This document shows positions 28,185 through 40,160 of a stretch of DNA of 64,000 nt, one piece after another. The stretch comes from Lota lota. Taxonomy: Eukaryota; Chordata; Actinopteri; Gadiformes; Lotidae. Below the pieces are notes generated by a model. The model made no database searches. It was not told the origin of the DNA and was given only the letters and a program-made list of their open reading frames with translations. The position numbers and the translations under genes are program-made. Location of the stretch: contig JACYXH010000429.1 of the NCBI GenBank assembly GCA_026745465.1, forward strand, positions 2,628,389 to 2,692,388. Reading direction: 5' to 3'. Within the stretch, counting starts at the first letter, position 1. Each line of letters starts with the position of its first letter.

Positions 28185-29596
28185 ACCAAGTGCCAAAACA
28201 AACTGAAAAAAATGAAGCCCAAGGGAGGAAGCCAGGATCCTCCTGCTTAGAGATTAATACTACAGCCCCCGATGAACCACCACAATTATCGCCCGGACCC
28301 GCATGTGCACTTAACACCATGCAAATGATGCCCTGACAACGCACCAGCCAGCCCCCGTCACCTGTTGGTACAGCGGGAAACAAAGGCCGGCATGGGCCCC
28401 AGCAGGCTCTGCAGTCAGCGGCCTACCGCAGGTAATGATGAGCGCATGCATATATATGAGCATCATGGCGATCGAGGTGATTGACAAGGGGGATAAACAA
28501 TATTAACAAGCAAGGAGAGGACAAAAGGCCTGACTGCAAATGTTGTTACCATGGCGAGCACAAAAAAATTAAGAAGTCGGCCTGTATTCCAGTCCTGTAT
28601 GGCATCAGGGTAGTGGTCCTATGGAAACAAGGTATGATTCATCATTCACGGATAAGACTATGAAGGAGAAGTGTGTCTGTTTGTTTGGAGATGCTTGCTG
28701 CTTGGATTGTTACCGATACATTCCGATACACCCATTTTAAAATGACTATTTCTTTACCATTTTGTATTAATCTATTATTTGCAACTAGATTCATAAAATG
28801 AGTTATTGTATACAGGAGGGGTTGACAGAACAAACCGTATAAAGCCTGGGCGATGAATCTATGTTTGATGTCGTGGTAACAATTTGGAGAAAATGTAATC
28901 TAAAAATAACAAATGCAGATTTTTTGTCAGATAACATGTAAAAATAGCTTAATCCGTAGTACATAAAGCTTAAGTGATACCACAAAACTTTTCTCAAAAT
29001 CGAAACTCCATAGGCAGCAGTCCATTCGTGGAGATCCACATTCACACAGCATATTGTAAGATAACAGCATGATGTCCGGTACGATATTTAAGTGACAACC
29101 TTCAGACTGAACATGTTCTCCAAAGATGGCACACATGTTTCCCGCTACTTACTTAAAGCCATGGCATGAAACGCCATTAATGGCTTCAAATGATCCACGC
29201 CCTTCTACTCATTCGGGCATACTGCACCTAAAGCATGCTTGGATTTCCTTCTCCCCCTGCATTTTCCCCTCATCATCCATTCTTTGAACTCTCACCAGTG
29301 CATCTGTGCTCAACACAGGGCACAGCTAATTACAAATGAATGGTGGTGGTGCAGTGTTAGTCATTAGCCTTTCCTTTTGAAAAGGAGACGGGGTAATATA
29401 AAATACATTGGCTGCCATTAAACATTGAGGAGCCACTATGATATTCCGCAAAACAAGCCCCTAGGGCAGCATCATCTGCAGACGAGTGTTAGCTTACCAC
29501 ACACACCAAAACTGGGCGTGCTTAAAAGATTTAGTGTTGACTACCTCTCATCTTGCCCAGCATGATAGTGGAATATATGCGTAACCACACGTACGC

Positions 29597-29654
29597 TGTG
29601 TGAGTGTGTGTGAACTGTATGTCTTAGTGTGTATGTGTATGCACTATGTGTGTA

Positions 29655-29713
<59 letters not shown>

Positions 29714-29770
29714 GCGTGTGTGAGTGTGCAGTTTGTTTGTGTATATATGCGTGCATATATATATATATAT
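29597..29770. repeat. GT-rich tract with (GT)26 core and trailing (AT)n
   Basis: The pure core is about 29660-29711; an AT run follows at about 29755-29770. Confidence 0.9.
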
Positions 29771-30952
29771 AAACTGATTATATATAGTATTCCTTTAAAC
29801 TTTAATAATAAAATGCACGTACTAGCTGTTTTATTTGTGTGTACTTTGTGTGAGCAGTTGCTGTTATAAATGGGAGTCTGTGTTGGTGATGAGCTTTGAA
29901 GTGACAGTGTTCATTTAAAATGGATCATATTTGGCCACTGCAATGGACTCTGGGTCTACTAACCTATATATAGTGCATTTGGGACCGTGGCTGGCTTTCA
30001 TATGATGTGGGTAGAAAAGCTGCTTAGACCTGAAAGCTCATATTTGCCCGGGGGCCCTTGGAGGATGCTGTGAATGTGTGTGTACTGGAGGAACTTTAAG
30101 GAGCAGTAAATTGTCCGCCATGCATTCTCTTTGTCCAGCTAAATAACAAGAGAACAATCTCCCAAGATGCCCCTCTTCAGCCCTATGGGAGGCTGATTTA
30201 TTCCAGCAGAAAATTCAGACAGGGAAACACGAACAGAGAGTATAGCAGCTATAAAATGTTTAAATAAAAACAACACATTAATGGTATATGCTATCATCTT
30301 AAATTCCTTGAAAACTGGAACATTTGATATTTGAAAATGATTGGGTGATTGCATTCATTAATGGCCAAGTGAGCAAACAAGACAAATGTACATACACAAT
30401 TACATTGAATATTTTGCTCAGACCATTTCAGAAGAATACATATTAGCAGCACATTGCTGCATTAAGTTGCATATTTATGAGCAAGAGATTGTCTTGCTTT
30501 CTTGTGCTCAATTGGCAGTAAGAGTCTAGGGCATGCAACCAAATACAGTCATTGTGCCAATTAAGCCCTCCCCACTGGTGTGTTGGGCTGTGAGAGGTTC
30601 CAGGGAGACCAATAAAAGAAACACAAAATCAACTTTAACACCCTGGCAATGGCCAGAAAATGTGCTTTGCTGACCATGTATCTACTGAACAAATAACTAA
30701 ATAACTTAATAGATAGAAATGAATAAATATCCATCAACACATCGACCAACTGGCAGTATTCAAGAAGCTGTTACGATGGATAAATACCACAGACGGGATG
30801 GCGACAGGGTAAACACAAGTGCCCCTGATGGGATTAAAAATGTCTTTGAGGGCAGCATGTCGATCCCTGTTGTTGTGAACCCCAACACATTTGTAACTCA
30901 CAGTGGATAATTTACACCAGGTTCAAGCCTTCTGAGTGCTGTTAACGTAGCA

Positions 30953-30970
30953 GACACACACACACACACA
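30953..30970. repeat. (CA)9 microsatellite
   Basis: Short CA run. Confidence 0.85.
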
Positions 30971-32267
30971 CTCACACACTCTTTCAAAACCCCTTATGCT
31001 AACCACATACAAAAACTAACTATTATAGTGTGTTGTGTTATTTGTACCAATGCACCAATGACAACACTACCAGTGGTGATAATACCATAAACGAAAGTAA
31101 ATCACCAACATGGAAGTGCACAGGTACAAAAATGACAATGGCCAGCTAGAATATATTATTTAACATTATTTCTAACTGTGAATGAACGGATGCGTGAATA
31201 AATGAATGGGTGAGTGAATACATGAATATATGAACACATAAATGAATGAAGCATTTTATGTTCAGGCATGACTGTAAAACCAGAAATCAAAATCTGACCT
31301 GGTTCCCAATCTCTAAGCTAAACCATTCCAGGCTACAACTGTCTGAGGGTTCCAACACACAATGAAGGGAAACGCATTGGAGGCTTTAGCTTGCGTCCAT
31401 CGATGTAAATATTATCTCTAAAACTGCTCATGCTTCATTGGTATCCGACAGAGATTTATATGGACTAGTGTAAGTGGGATAATTAACACAGACTGTCTGT
31501 TTGCATGCGTGTCTATATCCCAGAAGCATGGATGCAAATGGACATGTGATTGTTGGAATGTCTGTGGGCTCTGGATGGAAAGCGAGCGCCAAGCCTGCCG
31601 GCTGCCGTTCGCAAATGTGTACATCATGTCCCGGCCGCTGATGGGTCTTAACATGGAATAAGGAGAGCCAATAAACTCCAATATATCCACTCTGCCATGG
31701 TGACACATTTTAGGGTACGTCAAGGCCAGCAATGCTGCCACATTCTGCTGAAAAAACATTACCTTAAACATGTCAACAGAGCTGCAAGATGGAAAGATTG
31801 AGTTCTTCCTTGAACCATTCCTCCTTTACTCCTTCCCTGGTGTTTAGGCCTCCCCTCTTTCTAAACAGTTAGCAGCCGTGAGACTTTAGGGCGTGCTGTG
31901 CAATGCTTTTTCCTAATAGGGCCATGGATGGATTTGTGTAAATGTAGCGTCATGCCATCTTCAATGGTATTAAGATGAATCATTTAAACAGGCAGCACAT
32001 GTAAAGCTGGCAGGATTGTCTTTGTTTGAGCTTTGAACACATTTTCTGATAAATATAAAAGGTCAGTTAAACTGATGCATGGAAAACTGTTCACTTCAAC
32101 GACTAAAACTCCACTTGAGTTGTCCAATTTAGTTTTGCTATTCTTTGGTGAAGATCATCTGGTATTTTGAGGTGACTGAGGTGATCCATTAAATGTGAAT
32201 TCACAAATGCTAGAGGCAATTTGTATTACTTAGACCCAGTGACCTCTTAGACAGAGTATCAGAGAGT

Positions 32268-32317
32268 ACCAGAGAGGGAGAGAGACAGAGACAGACAGAG
32301 AGAGAGAGAGAGAGAGA
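32268..32317. repeat. GA-rich microsatellite
   Basis: CAGAGA units grade into pure GA. Confidence 0.85.
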
Positions 32318-33097
32318 TGGAGCATTGTGAGGAACACACAAAAGTAGATGACTCCCACCTCCATCTACAAAATGAGCCATACTCCTAGCCTTCTGCCATC
32401 ACCTATTCTGTGTTTCTTCTTGAATGAGCCTCATTGTCATCATGCCAATGACCCACTTCTCATAACCATAACAGAAGGCTGTAGCATTGACTGTGTGTTT
32501 GTCTTTTACTCTTTTTTTTTTTATTGCCCATACCCAGTAGATAACTACTGTGTGCCGTTGGTGTGAAATTGCCCATGTGGATGAATGGTGATTACCGCGT
32601 GGCTAAGAGTGGGCGGTTGTGTGGTGATTAATCAGCACTATGGGTTGAGATGAGCACAGTGCAGATGGATACCACTCGCAGGGTAGTGCGACCCAGCAGG
32701 GAATCCCTATCCTTCAGCGCACACGGCTCCAACTGTAACTCCTTGGATGCTCAACAGCTCCGCTAGCTCGCTACGTCGCCTCTCTGTCCTCGCGTTGAAC
32801 ATTCACACTTGTTTCCACAGCTAGCTTGGCTTGGCTGCTCGCACTCTTCATTTGTCCCGGCTTCCTTCCTTCCCCTGTTCTTACATTTTTGCTTCTATTC
32901 TTTCTTCAGTTTGTTTTTCTTTCCGTTCCCTCCCTCCTTTATGCATGTCTTTTATTTGGTCTTTCTTTCTTTGTTTATGTGCTCATGTATTTATTCACAA
33001 CATGTCTGGAGTTGAATTGTCACACTATTCTTTTGACTAGCGGGCACAGCTATTCACATTCAGTTGCGAGTGGTGCAGTGTGCTTGCCTTGTAGTCA

Positions 33098-33122
33098 GGG
33101 TTAGGGTTAGGGTTAGGGTTAA
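33098..33122 (+). repeat. Interstitial telomeric repeat, (GGGTTA)4
   Basis: Four uninterrupted copies of the vertebrate telomere hexamer, G-rich on the plus strand. They are surrounded by ordinary intron sequence, so this is not a chromosome end. Confidence 0.95.
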
Positions 33123-34756
33123 TAACTCATTTTCTTAGAATTGCACTTATTTTTCTTCAGCAAATTTCAATCATTACCTTGCATTCTGGTAAAGTGCGTT
33201 GCGGTAAACAAGGTACACAAAGGCCACAGTGAGTGGATGGTCACAAATCAGTAAAAATATATATAATACAAGACCGTGGTTTGTTTATACAGTGTATACA
33301 CACTATCTCTACCTTACTGGGTGCAGGCTAAGCTCTGAGAAAGGTCTTTACATTAACTTCCTTTCTCTTTTACAAAGCAGAGGGGGGTCCAGCATGACTC
33401 TCCAGGCGTGCTGTCTGCTGGATCGCCATCCAATAAAAGGCTATCAGAGCTCAATGTATTAATCCTGCAGTGCAGCTCACCAAGATAAGACAGCATGCAA
33501 ATTGCCGCCCCATCACACTAAGCTGTCTTACTTAACACTATAATTGCCATCTTGTTCTTGGAGCCAACTCTGTCCGAGCAACGCCTACATACTCTCAGTA
33601 TCCTTATTCTTTGACTAAAGGAATATTAAGCATCCCTCCCTGAAACATGCAGGGGATATGGAGGGGGTGGGGCTTTAGACTTACGCCTTTCTTATGCCAT
33701 GTTTCAGGATATCGACTAAACCATCTGATATTTAGAATTTCAAATACGAACCAAAAACGAAAACTCTATGCAAAGCGTGATCCATTGCATGACTATTTTG
33801 ACTAACTATTTCCCCATTCCCCACATTCTCTCCCTAAGCACACGCAAGTACATCACACATAGCTTGCGAGGACAGATAAAGGCCACGCGAGTCCCATGTC
33901 ACACGCCAAGTGTTGTTAGCTTTAGCGCTAGCGGAGTCCCTGATGAGTGTCAAGATGTCCGCCGCATCGCGCAGGCAGAGAGAGCGGGATCTCCCCTGTC
34001 CCTGGCGTGGCATGTAGGGACGGCTGGCTCCGTGAGGACGCCCCGTCCGGCTGCTGATGCGGTCTCCCATCTGCCAACACCACGGCAGCAGGTAACCCAG
34101 TCCACACGGTCCCGTCTGGGAGTGGGGACCGAGCGACATAGCGTCTTGGCTCCGTGGGGGAATGCGTTGACAGCCAGTAGGCTCTGGGGGTCCTGATTGA
34201 GAATCAGGCTCTGACACATCATCCATCCAACCACTTCTGAGTGGATGGAAATGGGGTGTAGAATCCCGGAAGCGTCCAGGTCAAGTCAACCAGGAACTTT
34301 TTTTTTTGTTGACTTTTTCTGTGACTTGTCGTCGAGTTAGTCTCTGCATCGTTTGCTCCCCAAATGTATGGATGTACCTGCGGCTCTGGGAGCTAATCAT
34401 ATGCTACTTGCAACCTTTTGATATATTTCTATTATTGGATTGGCTCCGTGTCGTCCTCGTATTATTGTGTTTGAAACTCGTGGTTGACATTATCCGAATG
34501 CAAAATGTGTTTTCAACTTCATTTTCTCCACACACTAATGCAGGCATTATGTAAATCCGAGCGGATGAGCTCCCGAGGAGCATCGGCTTCACTGCACCAC
34601 CGCAGCAAGGCGCTGCGCGCTGACAATAAAAGAGTAGTTTAAAGTGAAAAATACCATTACAAATATATATGTTGTTTCCCAAGCATTCTTCTAAAATCTT
34701 GCATGGCTACTTAGTAAAAGTCACGGAATAACTTCCACTAATTAGCTTTAATTACC

Positions 34757-34782
34757 TATTCAATCAGGGCACTGATTGAATA
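34757..34782. repeat. Short inverted repeat, 11-bp arms
   Basis: TATTCAATCAG and CTGATTGAATA flank GGCA, within AT-rich intron sequence. Confidence 0.8.
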
Positions 34783-34884
34783 ATTAAACATTGGAAATTG
34801 CTAAGTTTACATGCCCTCCGGTTATTTTAGTTGTAAACTCCATCCAAGGGGCTGGAGAGCAAGTTGACTGGATTCTCTTGGTTT

Positions 34885-35115
34885 ACACAGATACAGATAC
34901 AAATGACTTTTGATCCCGGAGGAAATCATTATTGTGGTTACAGTTACTCAACTCAAGCCAGACACATCAAAATAAATCGAAATATTCTAATTGTAGACAA
35001 ACTATGTATCTAACCAACCACCACCAATATAAAATAAAAGTATATAACTGAAGCAAAGTAAAGTAAGTGACTCTAAAATATAGTAAAGTGTCTCAGGGAT
35101 ATTGCAGGAATATCG
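34885..35115 (-). mobile_element. Retroelement 3'-tail-like repeat
   Basis: The minus strand reads TTTCCTCCGGGATCAAAAGT followed by an ATCTGT-type simple tail (plus-strand ACAGATACAGATAC). This is the same kind of tail as near 6148. The body boundary at 35115 is a guess. Confidence 0.4.
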
Positions 35116-35168
35116 CACGGGTCATCTGCATATGAGAAATAGTAAAATGGCAGAGTTCAAACAGAGTT

Positions 35169-35203
35169 TATATATTTATATTTATTTATTTATTTATTTA
35201 TTT
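35169..35203. repeat. (TTTA)n microsatellite
   Basis: Tetranucleotide run of about eight units. Confidence 0.9.
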
Positions 35204-36008
35204 GCTGGTTGTTTTTGCTTTTTACTATACAACCTCCAGACTTGGTCAACTGTAATGGGAATGGATCATGCCATGCCCCCTGGCGGTTGACAAAAACCAC
35301 AATCAAGGCGATGGCATTGAGGCGCACAGACAATGTGGCGATCGACTGCACGACGGAAGTATATTGAAATCTGGTCGTCCTTTTATTTTCTTCTCACTTC
35401 TGCGGTCTATACCTCCCACTCTTCACAAATGGAATGGAGTGACAAAAGACAAAAGGACAGCCGGGAGAGTGCATGATAAAAGAAGGAGGCGGACCAATGT
35501 CCATGCAGATTGTGCTGCGCTAAGTGATGCATCTTTTACCTCGACTGACCCGCCCCGGCGCACCGCGCACAATTACCCTTTTCTTCGCGGCAAAGAAAAC
35601 AGAAACGATTACTAAACACAGAGCCTTTAGGAGGATCATCAATCACCGCTCAAAACAAAAGGCTGGAGGATCGGAGGGTGGAGTCGTGGAAAGTTTGCCA
35701 AGCCGAGGCCTGCATCATTCATTATGAGACTATGAATGGGGGGGGGGGGCATTTCCATCTCCAATGGAAATGCGATAAAGGGGGGGATCATTACTTGGTG
35801 GTGCCAAAAAACCTAGACCATGTTAAACTTGGAATGAGGTGGAAAAGCTCCCCCATCAGCTGGAGTGTGGTCTAGAGCTGGTGAGCAGTGTCACATCTAC
35901 ATGTCTGCTTTTAAAGTTTGGACACACCAGCATTGACCAGCACATACACAGTTCAGCAAGCACACGTATCTGCTCATGATAAGACATGCAGGCGTACACA
36001 AACACATG

Positions 36009-36105
36009 CAGGCGCACACAAACACGCGCGCGTGCACACACACACACACGCATATGCACACACACACACAAATGCACACACAAACATGCTCACACACACA
36101 CACCC
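36009..36105. repeat. CA-rich tract near the exon B donor
   Basis: In the sense orientation this is a UG-rich stretch starting about 40 nt after the exon B 5' splice site. Confidence 0.9.
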
Positions 36106-36144
36106 TCAGTAAAGAATACCCAGAGAAGTGGATAGGAGTCTCAC

Positions 36145-36239
36145 CTGTATGAGTGACTCGCTCAGTCTCTCCTCATCCACCTGGAGCACGATGTCTCGGA
36201 TCTCCTCATAGGGCAGCCGGAAGGAACCCAGGAATATTG
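36145..36239 (-). CDS. diaph2: Diaphanous-type formin, FH2 exon B (knob)
   Basis: This 95-nt exon starts with the last two bases of the Ser codon begun in exon A, so the joint reads NLSIFLGSFRLPYEEIR. It ends in phase 0 after SESLIQ. It belongs to the FH2 knob. By family alignment recalled from memory, the Ile in SIFLGS corresponds to the actin-contacting Ile of Bni1 and mDia1, and it is present here. The acceptor is TTTCAACAG just above 36239 and the donor is GTGAGA from 36144. The intron to exon A is 3218 bp. A UG-rich tract starts about 40 nt downstream of the donor on the transcribed strand (plus-strand CA repeats at 36009-36104). Confidence 0.92.
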
Positions 36240-36484
36240 CTGTTGAAATGGAGCCGGAAACACAGAACATAGTCATTACCTCCATTTGTTTTACCCTTTC
36301 AGTCCAGACCACAGGTTACAAAGAGACAGATTCCCCACTCATCTCCCTGGAAGAAAAATTGCCAGACACAACTTGTCACCATAGGGTTCAAATAAACTGA
36401 ATGAAATACGCTGAGGGGAAATGTTTTAGTTAAACCACATCACAACTCAAATACTAATCAAACAAGCCTTGACTCTTTGTAAAG

Positions 36485-36575
36485 CTAAAACCAGTGAAGC
36501 TAATAACGTGTTCACATTATATTGTACAATGCGTACAATATCTGAACACGTCTTTAGCTTCAGTAAACATTTTAG
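36485..36575. repeat. Imperfect 91-nt hairpin, pre-miRNA-like
   Basis: About 32 pairs form around the 5-nt loop at 36528-36532: 36519-36527 with 36533-36541, 36506-36513 with 36544-36551, 36495-36503 with 36554-36562, and 36485-36490 with 36570-36575. They are separated by small internal loops. This shape fits a microRNA precursor, but it could be a decayed palindromic MITE. I do not recognise a known mature miRNA in it. Confidence 0.6.
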
Positions 36576-37014
36576 TTAACGTTTACTTCTTCTTGCAATA
36601 ATGATAACTAAAATGTAATTATAAGACATTTATCTTAATAATATAATAATAATATAATGCACATTATATGAAATAAATATATAATAAAATAATAATGAAG
36701 GCAACATTTAAATTGTATATAATAATGAATAATATATCCGTTATTAATTATTCACCAAGACTATGAAACTTAATAGTTATTTTGAATAGTTAGCAAAGCT
36801 AGCGTTAGCAGCGCAGGGTCCTCCCCAGGGGGCAGAGCAGTCGGGGACTGGCTCGTCAGGTGCGATGCCTGCAGTGAAGAAAGTAGCTGTGGATGGATCC
36901 AGGTGGAAGTCACCATTGGAGGTGTGGTAATGAGCTGGTGGACTCACTGAACAGCTGCTTCACAGCTCCAGCACTCAACTCAACTTGGATGTGTGATGTA
37001 TGTCTGTAAGCATT

Positions 37015-37016
<2 letters not shown>

Positions 37017-37067
<51 letters not shown>
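37017..37067. repeat. (GT)25 microsatellite
   Basis: Pure GT run. Confidence 0.95.
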
Positions 37068-37070
<3 letters not shown>

Positions 37071-37699
37071 ATTTTATGCTTTGGCGCGTGAAACAGAGAC
37101 ATACTGTCTGTCTGTCCTGTGTTTCGTCATCCATCACTGCCTGACCATCTTTTAGCAAAACCAAAATAAAGTTCTATTTTCTTTTGTTATTTTACAATGT
37201 AGATCTCTCCAATAATAATTAATTTATCTTCCTGCAGTTCCAAACAGCTCAACACTAGCAAGTTTGAATGTGTTGAGAATCACTGGCAACGGCATCAAAG
37301 TGATATGTATTTGAATCCGACACGTCTAGAAACGCTCGTCAGACTCGTGTTTTTTCAAAAGATCTCGCCATATCTTGTAAATGCTAACGTTGAGCAATAA
37401 TTTTTATCCAATAATCATGTTACTCTAAGATGTTTTTTTGTCACAATTTTCACACACAAAAAGTATTAATTCTTCACAAAGACATGAATTAAACTTTGTC
37501 TTCGAGCCGTAACCTCTGCAGAGGTGAGATTTTCTACATTTGTTGCTGTTGCCGCTGCGTCACCTTGCCAAATTCAGAGCCGATCTGCCTTGGTTGTAAT
37601 CAAAGATGGCAGCGACAACGCCAATCAACACTGTCACAATCCACAAGCACAAGCACTCATGCATTGTTGGGTGCAGCATAAGTGCTCGTGGTTCTGCAA

Positions 37700-37969
37700 A
37701 CATGGATATATGTGGGTGTGTGCGTGTGTGTGTGTGTTTGTGACACTCCCTCCACACACAAACAAGCTCTCAGGCGTGTGTGCACACAAACACACACACA
37801 CACTCCAGCACAAGTCATCAGTCGTGTGCACATACACACACGCCCTCAGGCTCATACGCTCACACACACCATCAGGCACCTGCACACCTAATCCACATTC
37901 ACTATCAGTCACGTGCACTCACAAGTCTTCAGACGTGTGAACACACACAAACACATATACATACTCAGA

Positions 37970-38021
<52 letters not shown>
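37700..38021. repeat. Degenerate TCAGNCGTGTGCAC minisatellite plus (CA)22
   Basis: Words of the form YTCAGGCGTGTG or ATCAGTCGTGTGCAC recur at 37768, 37817, 37845, 37871, 37904 and 37928, joined by CA runs. A pure CA tract fills 37977-38021. Confidence 0.75.
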
Positions 38022-38022
<1 letters not shown>

Positions 38023-38162
38023 CACCTGTGTGTTACCCTTATGTTCAACTCATCTGCCGGTCCATGACCTCATTCATCTGTCATCTGTTTGTGGAAGAGT
38101 CAACGGCACGACGCTATCATGTACAAACGACATCTCCATCGCACAGGAAGGAGAAATTGGTA

Positions 38163-38214
38163 AAGGTGTTTTTTTTGGGGGGGGGTGTAGTGTGAGGGGT
38201 GGGGGGGGGGGGGG
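38163..38214. repeat. T8-G9 and G13-14 runs
   Basis: Poly-T joined to poly-G, then a second G-run at about 38200-38214. Confidence 0.85.
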
Positions 38215-39457
38215 TATCAACATATTCGTTGATACCTCAGTGACGGCTCCGCTGCATATTTTGACATCCCACGTCACACCCACTCACTGCAACCTTTTAC
38301 GGTGCACAGATGTTTATCTCAAAGCTATAAATATATTCATATCCGAGCAGCGCATCCACGTCGCGTATCCCTTTACTCTTCCCGTACGCGGCAGAGCAAA
38401 AAGGAAGAAAAAATAAAAGCAAGGTGTGGTAAACAAGAAGAAAGTGTTGGCGGGGGAGGGGGGGAGGGTATGTGACCTGTGATCCTAGCGTTTACCATGC
38501 ATATTTCATGAGGAGTTATCGGCTGGATTGTATATCCCCACTAAAGGATATCCAGGCTGAGGCAAGAGATCCCTAAAGGGTAGGGGGGACACAATAAAAA
38601 TTGCTTTCTCATGCACCAGCCATCAATCACCGGACAGGCTTACTGGGAGTCACCGGTGTCTCGCTCTAATGAATTCAAACACACACGAAAACACACACAC
38701 GCACACACACTTTATGGAGATGGGATGGAGGGGATTTCATTGGGGGGGCGGAGACAGGTGAGGGAGGTGTGAGCCGTTGGTGGCAACGCTGAGGCCATCA
38801 GCATGTTATTGATAATCCTACCTGACCCAACTCGGTTATACTCCGCCCACTAAACCACACCTTAAACGCATCCAAATGAAAGCCCCAACTGGGGCTTGGC
38901 AGGAACGACAGCGATAGTGGGTAAAGACAGCGATAGTGTTCCGGCGTTTCATTCAAGGAGAGGTGTGGGCGACGCCCACGTGTGCCTTCTGTACTGTAAT
39001 CTTCCATGCGTTTGCCATCTGTAAACGCTTCCATATGTGGAGCTTAGCACAATGTATTTGTAGCTGTCAGGCACATCTGAACCATAAAAGAGAACAGACA
39101 TCCGAAAGGCAGGTGGAACGTTAAGCACCTGTTCGAGGGCATTGCAAATTAAGTGCATTGTCAAGTCGGTACGTATTGTAACGCCACAGGCAGGCCGTAG
39201 ACTCTAAACTCTACAGGCGCACGGAGGGCAGTTCCTCATTATAGCGGAGTGGCGCAGAGTTAAGGCGTACGCTAGGCATGGAGCAGCTAAATACCAGTAT
39301 ACTTTACTCTATGTTCATATATGTTCATACCAAAACCAAAAAAGCATTGTTTGAAAACAAAAACGTTTACAAAACACTAATATGACTGAATATAGAAATG
39401 AATGCAATGACTGCATATCCATAGGGTGTATATATGGTCGGACATTGTAGTACTTAC

Positions 39458-39556
39458 ATAGATTTTGAGCCGTCTTTGGATCCAATACACGCAGCTCTTT
39501 TGCCTTTTTCTTGAACTGTGTCATCCGGTCATCCGTAACTTCCAGGTCTTTTTTCA
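39458..39556 (-). CDS. diaph2: Diaphanous-type formin, FH2 exon A (first exon visible)
   Basis: This 99-nt internal exon encodes the charged linker and start of the knob of a formin FH2 domain, which nucleates and processively elongates actin filaments. The read-through begins with two bases of a split Val codon, continues with KKDLEVTDDR, then a lysine-rich KKKAKELR stretch, and ends at LDPKTAQNL plus one base of Ser. The acceptor is a pyrimidine-rich tract ending in TTTAG at 39557-39558. The donor is a consensus GTAAGT starting at 39457. LDPKTAQNL is a Diaphanous-family hallmark; Pro in place of Ser after LD is what I recall for DIAPH2 rather than DIAPH1 or DIAPH3. The preceding exon, expected to encode the lasso part of FH2, was not found between here and 64000. 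The family call is near certain; the paralogue call is likely. Confidence 0.88.
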
Positions 39557-40086
39557 CTAAAGACAACAGCAGAAGGTTCAATGTAAGTATGCGATCCATC
39601 ACATCCCATTGCAAGAACTTACACAAACAGAAAATCAGAGAAGCTAACTTTTGGGTACTTAGAAACCCATTTACATCCTGCATACATTTGAACTCCTAGT
39701 ATGCAGTAATTGATTCGATTTCACACAGAAATCTGTTAATATTTAGTTAATGCCTTATTTTTTCACCCCTCAAATATTGGGTCACAGGTCATTTACACTC
39801 CAAATCTGCCAAGACTGCCAAATAAAACCCCATGTCAAGAGTTTGTCAACTCATTGCTCAAACACATTTTAGATCAATTATCGTCACTAGTGTAAATAAT
39901 AAGACAAATTGGGCTGAACATGCTAGTGTGTTCACGCGTAGAGAGAACATACAGAGACCATTACATAATCCCTAGTGTACAAACGTATCTTGGTACTTGT
40001 AAAATAAAGCTTGTACAATACCCTTAGAGTAGCTATGTTCTGCTTTCCACATTTATTTTTGCATCACATCTTGACACATTCAAGTG

Positions 40087-40160
40087 TGTGTTAGTGTGTG
40101 TGTGTGTGTGTGTGTATTTATGTGCATGGGTTCGTGACTGCGTGTGTGTGTGATGTGCAT
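40087..40160. repeat. GT-rich microsatellite
   Basis: GT runs at about 40098-40115 and 40141-40153. Confidence 0.85.

Larger units (their letters stand above)
36240..39457 (-). other. diaph2: Intron between exons A and B (3218 bp)
   Basis: Bounded by a GTAAGT donor at 39457 and a CAACAG acceptor at 36240. It holds a miRNA-like hairpin (36485-36575), AT-rich sequence at 36597-36745, a (GT)n tract at 37017-37067, a degenerate CA-rich minisatellite (37700-37976), a (CA)n tract, and G-runs at 38172-38214. Nothing coding was recognised. Confidence 0.85.

Noticed and set aside
33768-34234. Overlapping frames of 94-142 codons on both strands in a CpG-richer stretch
   Set aside because: Both strands are open because stop-poor GC-rich sequence allows it. 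No domain or start context supports a gene.
37768-37942. Possible CRISPR-like regular repeat
   Set aside because: Spacing is irregular, cores are degenerate, and the context is a vertebrate intron; it is a minisatellite.
39245-39290. tRNA-like A-box (GTGGCGCAGAGTTAAGGCG)
   Set aside because: No matching B box or acceptor stem follows at the right distance. It is at most a SINE scrap.
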